Below are positions 20,098 to 27,700 of a stretch of 64,000 bases of DNA, piece by piece. Under the pieces are notes generated by a model. The model did not search any database, was not told the DNA's origin, and saw nothing but the letters and a program-made list of their open reading frames with translations. Position 1 is the first letter of the stretch; each line of letters opens with the position of its first letter. The stretch covers positions 1 to 64,000 of the forward strand of contig NZ_BPQM01000064.1 of NCBI RefSeq assembly GCF_022179245.1, written 5' to 3'. Source of the DNA: Methylobacterium gregans (GTDB lineage Bacteria; Pseudomonadota; Alphaproteobacteria; Rhizobiales; Beijerinckiaceae). The position numbers were made by a program, and so were the translations under genes.

Positions 20098-20258
20098 GCG
20101 GAGCTCCCCGCGGCGACGGTGCGCCGGCACAGTTCCGCGCACTCCGGTTCGCCGTCCGCGCGGTCCCGGCAGCCCCCGGCGCAGCGCAGGTGGGCGGCCT
20201 CGATCTCGGCGGCGCGCCGAAGGTCCTCGGCACACTCCTCGTAGGGTTGGTCCGCCAT
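20094..20258 (-). CDS. 54-residue Cys-rich small protein
   Basis: Starts MADQPYEECAEDLRRAAE and carries two CxxxC pairs (CAGGC and CAELC) about ten residues apart, plus another Cys near residue 9. The spacing on predicted helices suggests a metal-binding or disulphide-rich helical bundle. It is coupled by ATGA to the 37-residue gene downstream and lies about 50 bases after the 102-residue gene upstream, so the three form a small minus-strand operon. The start is not supported by a clear ribosome site. Confidence 0.5.
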   Translation of the reverse strand: MADQPYEECAEDLRRAAEIEAAHLRCAGGCRDRADGEPECAELCRRTVAAGSSA

Positions 20259-20307
20259 CGCGGCGATATGGCCGAGGGCATGGTGGACGTAGGCTTCGTA
20301 GGTCGTC

Positions 20308-20616
20308 TCAGCTCTGGAAGGACCCCACGGCAGACAAGGGGGCGTCAGAAGTGCGCTTGAGCTCTTCGGTCCAGGGCACGCCGTAGACCTTCGACAGGAA
20401 CTCGGTGTCCTCGGGCGGCTGCGCCGATAGGTTCGTGAAGAGCTGGTAGCGGTGCCGGCCGGTCGTGGGCTCGTCGATCCGGACAATGGCCGCTCCGGGG
20501 CGCAGTTGGTGGATAACCTCCCGCAGCGCCTCGGCGTCCGCTGCGTGCCGGGCCCGCTCGTCATCCAGCGCGGCCACGGCGCGCGCGAGCTCGTCCAGTT
20601 CGTCGTCCTTGAGCAT
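20308..20616 (-). CDS. 102-residue unknown protein with coiled-coil start
   Basis: Starts MLKDDELDELARAVAALDDE, a charged heptad-like helix, followed by a more globular part (AAIVRIDEPTTGRHRYQLF, TEFLSKVYGVPWTEELKRTS). An AAGGGA ribosome site 8 bases before the ATG decides this start; the longer frame upstream to 20937 runs through the divergent gene at 20650 and is not credible. No family recognised. Confidence 0.65.
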   Translation of the reverse strand: MLKDDELDELARAVAALDDERARHAADAEALREVIHQLRPGAAIVRIDEPTTGRHRYQLFTNLSAQPPEDTEFLSKVYGVPWTEELKRTSDAPLSAVGSFQS

Positions 20617-20649
20617 GTAGTGATCCCTTCCCAAAGAGAGGTCTTCAGG

Positions 20650-20892
20650 ATGAACCGGCGTACGACGCAGAGGGACCGCGTCACCCGGAACCTGCTTCCC
20701 CCGCGCGTCCTGCAGAAGATTTCGTATGTGGCGAGCGCGGACGACATGACCGAATTGGCCAACGGCTTGATCGCCGCCGCGCGCTATTGGGCCAAGTTCA
20801 AGGGCGACGAGGCGGTCACCCGCCGATACTGGCAGAATGTCATGGAAGTGTTCCTCGGGGATGCGGACGTGGACATAGCCGGGAAGCAATGA
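20650..20892 (+). CDS. 80-residue protein, paralogue of the downstream 174-residue protein
   Basis: MNRRTTQRDRVTRNLLPPRV... shares a clear pattern with residues ~90-165 of the next + strand gene: NRR..Q..R..R..LPP.VLQ......D...L...L..AARY. Here that helical domain stands alone. Start codons of this gene and its divergent neighbour are only 33 bases apart. It is followed by a terminator hairpin. Function unknown; it could be a free-standing copy or the truncated tail of a longer paralogue. Confidence 0.6.
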   Translation: MNRRTTQRDRVTRNLLPPRVLQKISYVASADDMTELANGLIAAARYWAKFKGDEAVTRRYWQNVMEVFLGDADVDIAGKQ

Positions 20893-20921
20893 CGCCCTCG
20901 GCGTCCCGTTCGCCCATGGAA

Positions 20922-20958
20922 GGAAGGCCCTGCCCACCCGGCGGGGCCTTCCTCGTTT
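20922..20958 (+). terminator. Intrinsic terminator-like hairpin
   Basis: GGAAGGCCC at 20922-20930 pairs with GGGCCTTCC at 20944-20952, followed by TCGTTT. It separates the 80-residue gene from its longer paralogue. Confidence 0.7.
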
Positions 20959-20973
20959 CGGGGGAGCCTGGGC

Positions 20974-21498
20974 GTGCTATGCCAGGGCATGGACGTCATC
21001 CTTCAGTACATGGATCCCGAGGCGTGGCCGCGTCCGGACGGGTGGGTCGTCATCGGGCGCTTCGGGACCAAGGCGCTCGCCTATGACGGCGAGCGGCGCC
21101 CCTTCCTGATCGGCGACGGCGAGCCCGAGCCGCTCGACCGAGACGCCGTGAATGCCGCCCTGGCGCCAGCGGTGGACGCCGCGGCGTCCAGGCTATGGCC
21201 GGGGGGCTGGTCATTCGCGGTCTCCGAGGTATTCGGCATCAACCGGCGTAATCTGCAACCTGAACGGCTCGCCCGCGGGGGCCTGCCGCCTGGCGTGCTG
21301 CAGGCGCTCGCCCACATGTCCGACAGCGAGGACGCCGAGGGCGTGGGATGGCTGATGGTCGCGCTCGCCCGGTACACTGACCGGTACGCGGAGCGTAGCG
21401 ACTTCATTGACCGCTTGGACGAGGCCCTCGCCGCGGCCCGGAATGCAGCCGAGGGGCTGCGGCTCGCCCGCCGTGGAAAACCGCTCCGGCCCGAATAA
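20974..21498 (+). CDS. 174-residue unknown protein
   Basis: GTG at 20974 has a GGGGGAG ribosome site 7 bases upstream and is preferred to the ATG at 20989. The N-terminal half has strands and a WVVIGRFGTKALAYDGERRP segment; the C-terminal half carries the INRRNLQPERLARGGLPPGV helical domain shared with the 80-residue neighbour. No family recognised. An 83-base gap then leads to the AAA+ gene on the same strand. Confidence 0.65.
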   Translation: MLCQGMDVILQYMDPEAWPRPDGWVVIGRFGTKALAYDGERRPFLIGDGEPEPLDRDAVNAALAPAVDAAASRLWPGGWSFAVSEVFGINRRNLQPERLARGGLPPGVLQALAHMSDSEDAEGVGWLMVALARYTDRYAERSDFIDRLDEALAAARNAAEGLRLARRGKPLRPE

Positions 21499-21581
21499 GG
21501 AAACCGTTCTTTAACGTCTGCCCCCTCATACCGGGGGGATGCGCTGGGAGGCATCGGTCTCTCGCGCACGGAGAGTAGCCG

Positions 21582-23225
21582 ATGACACAGACGCCCTTCG
21601 AGGCGGCTGCCGCGGAGATGCGCGCCGATATCATGGCCGCAGACCGGGCAGCCCAGAACCGCCCACACGATCACGTCCTGACCCTCGCCGAGCTCTACCA
21701 GGGGGCCGAGCCCGGCGACGTCCTGGATCAGGCCGCCCGCGCCGCCGAGGCTGCCCTTGCGGCGCGGAACAGAATCCCCCTGAGCCAGAAGGCCCTGGTG
21801 GAGTTGAAGGACTTCCGCCGGGAGCCCACGCTGCAGGGGCTCAGGCAGATCGTCTGCCTCTGCGACAGCTTCATTCAGAGCTGCACCGATATCATCACGG
21901 CGCGGATGGCGCATCAGGACCTGCGCGACCACGCGGCCATCCTGCTGATGCTCGCCGGCGACCGCGTCGGGGCACGGATGACCGTCAGAAAGACGTTCTC
22001 GCTGCTCCTTGCCGGCGACCACTCCTCGCTCTGCCACTACGAGCTCTGGGTCACGCTCGTGGAGGCGCTGCACGTCGCGACGGACGGGCGCGGCGAGGAC
22101 GAGCCCGACGACTACGGCCCGGTCCCGCGGCTGCCGTCCCGGCTCATCGCCCGGCAGCGCCTCAACATGCAGACGGAAGTCATGCTGCTTCACGAGCATG
22201 CGACCGCGGCCATCATCGACAACATCGCTGACGATATCCCGCCCGATCCGGACTTCGACTTCATGGACCTGGAGCGTCCCGGACCCCTGCGTCGCCGGCC
22301 GCTGCGGCCCGCTCCTCGGCCGGCGCCAAAGGCCGTTCCCGCGGCCCCGGCCGTCCCGGCACCGGCGGGCGGCCCGGCGCGGCGCGCGCTCGTCTCGGGC
22401 AGCCTGGACCACCTCACGTCAGGCCCGCTGAAGGACTACCGGAAGACGGCGCGGGAGTTGCTGCCGTCGATCTCGGTACCCGACCTCTCCGAGGTCCGCG
22501 AGCGGCTCGTCGCGGGCATGCCCTGGGCCGCCGAACAGGTCGCTCGCATGCTCTCGCCGCTCGTCGGCCGGGACCGCGTCGTGCTGCCCCCGTACCTGCT
22601 CGTCGGGGCGCAGGGCACGGGCAAGACGGAGGCCGCAGTCGCGATTGCGGAAGCACTCGGCCTGCCGACGACGGTCGTCCCCTGCGGCGGGCTGGCAGAC
22701 GGCATGTGGGCGGGGACGTCCAGGGCGTGGTCCACGACGCGGCTGGACGGCGCCGCCCAGCAGATCCTGGCGGACCGCTGCATGACCGTGTGCTCGATCC
22801 ACGACGAGCTCGATAAGTGCGCCCGCTCGGACCACAACGGGTCGCACCATGCGGCGCTGCTGGGAATGCTCGAACCGTCGCGGCGCCACGCCTACCACGA
22901 CCCGGCGTTGGAGGCTGCCTGCGACCTGTCGGGGGTGTCGTTCCTGGCGACGGCGAACGGCACGGAGCCGCTGCAGGGGCCGCTCCTCGACCGGTTCACG
23001 GTCATCACGTGGCCCGCCCCGCGGCGCCAGGATCTGCCGGTGGTGGCGCGCCGCATCCTCCAGGCGCTGCGCCGGGAGGGCGGCCTGGACCCGGCCTGGA
23101 TGCCCGACCTCGACGCCTCCGAGATCCGGGCTCTCCAGGGTTGGCAGGGGGGCAGCATGCGTCCGCTCCGCCGGGCCATCGAGCGCCTCGTCGCGCTCCG
23201 GTCTGATCCGAAGCTGGCCAACTGA
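21582..23225 (+). CDS. AAA+ ATPase (Lon-like ATPase domain without protease)
   Basis: 547 residues. A helical N-terminal region (~1-220), a Pro/Ala-rich linker (~225-270), then an AAA+ core: Walker A LLVGAQGTGKTEAA (~residue 340), Walker B-like SIHDELDKC (~408), sensor-1 region VSFLATANGTEP, arginine-finger-like LLDRFTVITWPAP, and a lid. The VPCGGLADGMWAGTSRAWST segment after Walker A recalls Lon/McrB-type substrate loops. No protease or nuclease domain follows. In replication modules of mobile elements such proteins load or remodel nucleoprotein complexes; that role is inferred from position 1.5 kb upstream of the primase-helicase. Confidence 0.8.
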   Translation: MTQTPFEAAAAEMRADIMAADRAAQNRPHDHVLTLAELYQGAEPGDVLDQAARAAEAALAARNRIPLSQKALVELKDFRREPTLQGLRQIVCLCDSFIQSCTDIITARMAHQDLRDHAAILLMLAGDRVGARMTVRKTFSLLLAGDHSSLCHYELWVTLVEALHVATDGRGEDEPDDYGPVPRLPSRLIARQRLNMQTEVMLLHEHATAAIIDNIADDIPPDPDFDFMDLERPGPLRRRPLRPAPRPAPKAVPAAPAVPAPAGGPARRALVSGSLDHLTSGPLKDYRKTARELLPSISVPDLSEVRERLVAGMPWAAEQVARMLSPLVGRDRVVLPPYLLVGAQGTGKTEAAVAIAEALGLPTTVVPCGGLADGMWAGTSRAWSTTRLDGAAQQILADRCMTVCSIHDELDKCARSDHNGSHHAALLGMLEPSRRHAYHDPALEAACDLSGVSFLATANGTEPLQGPLLDRFTVITWPAPRRQDLPVVARRILQALRREGGLDPAWMPDLDASEIRALQGWQGGSMRPLRRAIERLVALRSDPKLAN

Positions 23226-23235
23226 CGGGGGGATC

Positions 23236-23457
23236 ATGCGTCGCGAAATCCGTCCCTTCCATACCGCCGGCTCGCCCCTCGTCGCCGCCGTCGCCGTCGG
23301 GCGCGTCCCGGAGGCGTCCGCCCGCATCGCAGCAAGCCACCTAGCGGCGCTGCAGGTCTCGGTCCGGATCGGCGAGCTCTCGCCGCTTCAGGCCGCCCTC
23401 CAGGCGGCCGAGGCGGTCGAGTACGCCACGGGCACGTTGGAAGTCCTCTATGTGTGA
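23236..23457 (+). CDS. 73-residue unknown protein
   Basis: ATG at 23236 with GGGGGGA just upstream, 10 bases after the AAA+ stop, so same operon. Ala-rich helical protein starting MRREIRPFHTAGSPLVAAVA. No family recognised. Its stop overlaps the next gene's start by 8 bases. Confidence 0.6.
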   Translation: MRREIRPFHTAGSPLVAAVAVGRVPEASARIAASHLAALQVSVRIGELSPLQAALQAAEAVEYATGTLEVLYV

Positions 23458-23662
23458 GAACCTCCGCCAGATCCGCGACCGCCTCCGGTCCGCCTGGACG
23501 ACGCGCCGAGTGTGCGGCCTCGTCGGCGTCGCGGCGACGCTGCGCGTCGAGCGCATCATCGCGCTGAACGCGTCCGGCCGCATCCCGCGGACGGACGCCG
23601 TCCGGATGGCGCTCGAAGCCGAGGCGGTGGCCCTCTGTTTCCCGCCGCTCCCGTGGCTCTGA
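23450..23662 (+). CDS. 70-residue unknown protein
   Basis: Starts MCENLRQIRDRLRSAWTTRR, overlapping the previous gene by 8 bases, which implies translational coupling. Mostly helical with a mid segment RVERIIALNASGRIPRTDAV, the kind of short helix-turn seen in ribbon-helix or HTH proteins, but no motif is firm. Confidence 0.5.
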   Translation: MCENLRQIRDRLRSAWTTRRVCGLVGVAATLRVERIIALNASGRIPRTDAVRMALEAEAVALCFPPLPWL

Positions 23663-23706
23663 GATAGGTCTACGGGAACCGGACGCGAGGGCTCTGGTCA
23701 GTCCGC

Positions 23707-23952
23707 GTGCGCGGCCTCGTCGCCGTCCACGTGCCCGCCCTGGCCCTCGCGGGATGCCGCCTCTACGCCGGCGAATCCGCCTGGCTCCGCTGCCTCCGGA
23801 CGGGCGACCGCGACGTCCATGCCTGGGTGGCGGGCACGCCCGTCGACGGGCCGCGTCCGCGGCCCGCGGTGCGGATCAGCTACCGGCTCGCGGAGCCCGG
23901 CTTCCGGCGCCGGTACACGGGCGCCGTCATTACCTCCGCCAACGTCATCTAG
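23707..23952 (+). CDS. 81-residue unknown protein
   Basis: GTG start, frame open from 23707 to TAG at 23952. Sequence VRGLVAVHVPALALAGCRLY then a basic, Pro-rich half (VDGPRPRPAVRISYRLAEPG) and a RYTGAVITSANVI end. No convincing ribosome site, so existence depends on the frame and operon position. Confidence 0.4.
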   Translation: MRGLVAVHVPALALAGCRLYAGESAWLRCLRTGDRDVHAWVAGTPVDGPRPRPAVRISYRLAEPGFRRRYTGAVITSANVI

Positions 23953-24007
23953 CTCGAAGCCGATGGCTCGGCGTGGGCCTTCAATCCCTTCTGAAAGGTC
24001 CCCAAGA

Positions 24008-24436
24008 ATGCGTTGCGTTATCCTTGTCCTTGCAGCCCTCGCTCCTTCGACCGCCCTCGCCGCCGAGCTGTGGCCGACGTTCGACGGCAGCTGGCAGTGG
24101 GCCCTAACGGAGCCGGTTCCGGGAGGCCTCCGGCGGTTCGGCTACGTCGACGCCGAGCCGGCCGGCCCGGCCACGTGGAAGATCCGCGTCACGTGCGGGG
24201 TCGAGGATCCCCGCACCGGCCGCGTCGTCAGCAGGGTCGTGGGCACCGGCACGTCCACCCGGGCGCGCTTGCCCGGGTTCGGCGGGCGCTTCGACTTGAA
24301 AGGCGGGCGCTGCGGGACCTTCATCATCACCCAAGACGACAGGGACCCCGAAAACCTGGCCTTGTACGGCGAGTTCGACGAGGGAGTGCCCGAGTGCCCC
24401 CGGCGTGGCGTCGGAGCACTATCGAGCGGGGACTGA
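24008..24436 (+). CDS. Secreted protein of unknown function
   Basis: 142 residues with a short signal peptide MRCVILVLAALAPSTALAA. The mature protein is beta-rich (FDGSWQWALTEP, ATWKIRVTCGVEDPRTGRVV, GGRFDLKGGRCGTFIITQDD) with Cys pairs that could form disulphides in the periplasm. An exported protein in an element backbone might modify the cell surface or exclude other elements, but nothing in the sequence shows that. An AAAGG ribosome site lies upstream. Confidence 0.65.
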   Translation: MRCVILVLAALAPSTALAAELWPTFDGSWQWALTEPVPGGLRRFGYVDAEPAGPATWKIRVTCGVEDPRTGRVVSRVVGTGTSTRARLPGFGGRFDLKGGRCGTFIITQDDRDPENLALYGEFDEGVPECPRRGVGALSSGD

Positions 24437-24476
24437 GGGCCTACCGTCCCGGGTGATCTCCCCGGAGGGTGCCCAC

Positions 24477-24536
24477 ATGCTCGACAGCGCCGGCCGCAGG
24501 GCCGACGCCAATCAGACTACCATTGCCACGGACTGA
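24477..24536 (+). CDS. Possible 19-residue leader peptide
   Basis: ATG at 24477 preceded by GGAGGG at good spacing, followed by 19 codons (MLDSAGRRADANQTTIATD) and TGA. It lies in the 281-base gap before the primase-helicase. Too short to support further; it may be chance. Confidence 0.25.
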   Translation: MLDSAGRRADANQTTIATD

Positions 24537-24717
24537 GGGGACCGCTGGTAGTGGTCGCTCGCACCCATCATCCGGGTGGCGTCCTGCACGTACGACCGCG
24601 GTTGGTATGTCCTGACGTCAACTTTAACTCTGAGGCGTCTTAGCACCGTCTCAGATGCCGCAGTCGTACGAATAGCCGTTGACGTATTCGGCGACGCGAA
24701 GACAATCGACTGCTGGG

Positions 24718-27700
24718 ATGAGACCGTGCGGGTTCGGCTTGCTGCAGAGGCAAGCTGAACATTGTTCAGAAGTCTTCGCCCTCTTTCCTGCACACGACGA
24801 CCCGCAACCGCGCACCCCGAGAGCGAGCCCCTTGCGATCCGATGAATTTCCTACCGAAGTGCACCCGCTTGTCGCGGCTGTCCTCGGCCGCTTCCAGGGC
24901 GCCAGAGTCATCAGCCTACGCGACGCAGCCTCCTTCGACCACGCGGCCGAGGCCGCCGAACGCGCCGCCAAGCTGGCCGCCGCCGAGGTCCGTGCCCGAG
25001 AGTTCGCCTGGCGGCAGGAAGAGCACCGCCAGAGCTTCCGCGTCGTCGCCCCGGCCTGCGTCGCGAACGGGTGGTCGCTGTTCCCGCAGTCCCGTGGGGA
25101 GAAGCGCGGCCCCATCCAAGTCCTGAAGGCGGACAACAATCGGAAGACCCTGCAGTGGAAGCCGTACCAGGAGAGGCTGCCGACGCGGGAAGAGCTGAGC
25201 TGGTGGGCAAACTCCGAGAGCCGCACCAACCGGGCCAACACCGCCCTGATCATGGGGCCGATCTCGGGCGGCGCACTGGCCGTCGACATCGACGTCAGCG
25301 ACCCGTCGATCTCCGAGGCCGTCCTGCGCCTCGCCGACCAGCATCTCGGACGCACCGAATTCCGGCGCGTCGGGCGCGCCCCGCGCATCGTGCTGGTGTA
25401 TCGGAGCGACCCGGCCGACCCCATCCGTAACCGGGCCTACGCCCTGGCCGCGACCGGCCCCGGGGGCGAAGACGACGCCCAGGCCATCGAGGTCCTGGCT
25501 GACCGGAAGCCCATTACGGGGTTCGGGGCCCACCATCGGACGGGCCGGCACTTCAAGTGGATCGGCGCCTGCCGCCCGGACACGCACGGCCCCGAGCACG
25601 CCACGGTCATCGGCCAGGCCGCGATCGAGGCCTTCGTCTCCGCCGTCGACGGCGCCGGCATCATCATCCCGAACCTGCGCCGCGCCCTCGCCGTCGGCGA
25701 CGGTCCCATGATCGACCCCGCCCTGGTCACCGCGACCGGCTTCGTCCGGCCCGGCGTCAACATGTCGATGAGCGGCGTCCAGTGGGATGCCCAGGGCAAG
25801 GTCATCGGCGGCCGCGAAGCCTACGTCCACAGCCGAGCCTACTCCTACGTCCTCCACAATGCCGGCCTGGCCCTGACCGAGGACGGGCCCTACACGCTCG
25901 CCGGCCTGCTCAAGGACGAATGCGAGGCCGCGTTCGCGCCCGGGGGGACCAAGTTCAAGAGCCCCCAGGAGCTCGTCCGCGGCTGCCGGGAGCGCATCGA
26001 CAGCTCGGTGGCGAAGCTGATGCGCGGGGAGATGAAGTCCCGCGGCATCGTGCGCGACGAGGCGACCGGAAAGGTGACCGCCGTCCCGGTCGTGCCGCAC
26101 GCCGTCGAGCGCCTGGAGGCCGACGACCTGTCCTGGCTGCCGACCGAGCGCGCGAAGCTGCCCGACGACGTCGTCTTCGAGCCCGCCGATCCCGCCCTGG
26201 CCCGGGAGCGCGCGCTGATCTCGAAGGCCGAGCGGGACGAGCAGTCCCTCCGGCTCGGGACGTCCATCGTCGAGGTGTTCCGGGGGTTCCACGACATCGT
26301 CCGCCGGGACCACGCCCTCGGGAAGGAAGCCCCCGTCCGCCCGGTGTTCCTGCTCCGCACGCCGACCGGCGCCGGGAAGTCCAGCACGGCGGTGAAGGTC
26401 ACGACCGAGGACCTGGCGCGGAACGGCCCCATCCTCGGCGCCGGCTTCGTAGGCGAGGGCGATCAGCGTCGGCCCGCCCGCGGCGCGATGCTCTACATGC
26501 AGCCGAGCTACGACAACATCGCGGAGAACGTCGAACGCTTCCAGCGGTCCTCGCGCGGCGCCACCGCGGTGTTCCGGCGGAATGCGGAGGACGCGGCCAA
26601 GGACCTGCCGGCCGGCACGCGGTATCTCATCCTCGAAGGCAAGGAGCGCGGCGGCTGCCTGCGCGCCGACGACCAGCGGGTACTCCGGGCGGCGGGGATC
26701 TCGACGGCCAACCTGTGCAAGGCCCAGGTCGAGGACGGCATCGGTGGGACCGAGGAGCGGGTCTGCTCGCACTACGACACGTGCCCCGTCATCGCCGCCA
26801 GGAAGAAGATCACCGAGGCCGAGGTCATCTTCGTGCCGACTGCGTTCCTGACCTCGCCGAGCCTGCCCGCCGGGCTCCTGGACCACGTCGCGGGCGTGAT
26901 CATCGACGAACGCTGCTGGACCGAGATCCTCCGCTGGGACGCCTTCCCGACAGCGACGCTCGACCAGCACCGCGCGCCCCCGCGCACGTACAAGAGGGAC
27001 AAGGGCGAGACTGGCGAGGACCTGGCCGTCGCCCGGCAGTACGCCGCCCGGACCGCCGCCGAGGCCATCCGGAAGCACCACGACGTCGCAACGATGCTGG
27101 TCGTGGAGCACGGCATGGAGAAGGCCGAGGCCTTCGTCGAGGCGGCCGTCAAGGTCTGCGGGCGCGCCCAGGAAGCCGGGCGCAAGCTGCACCCCGGCAT
27201 GAACTCCGAGGCCATCAGGCTCCTCGCCGAGCGGCCGAAGGGCAAGCACTTGAGGGAAGAGTGGAGGTTCTGGAAGATCGTCGAGGAGCGCCTGGCCGCG
27301 CTCAAGCACGACGGCGTGATCCGGGATCTCAACGGCGGCAGGGACCGGCTCGACCGCGACGGCAACGCGATGCCGGGGCAGGCCCGGGGCGAGCGTGACT
27401 ACCGCATCCAGACCATCGACGGCGGGGCCAACGTGCGGATCTCGTGGCGCGCCGCGCCCAACTTCGCCGAGAAGCCCATCCTCCTCCTCGACGCCTCGGC
27501 CGACGAGGAGCTGACGTCGAAGTGCTGGGGCGGCCGGGAGGTCCAAGTCACGCACCTCGACGCCGAGCTCAACCTGCGGACCATCCTCGTCGCCGACCGC
27601 GCATGGCGCTCCGCCGAGTTCCAGATGGCGTATGCCGGCGCCGACAAGTCGAAGCGGCGGGCCATCGCCGCGACGGTCAAGCGCTTCCGCCACGCCATCT

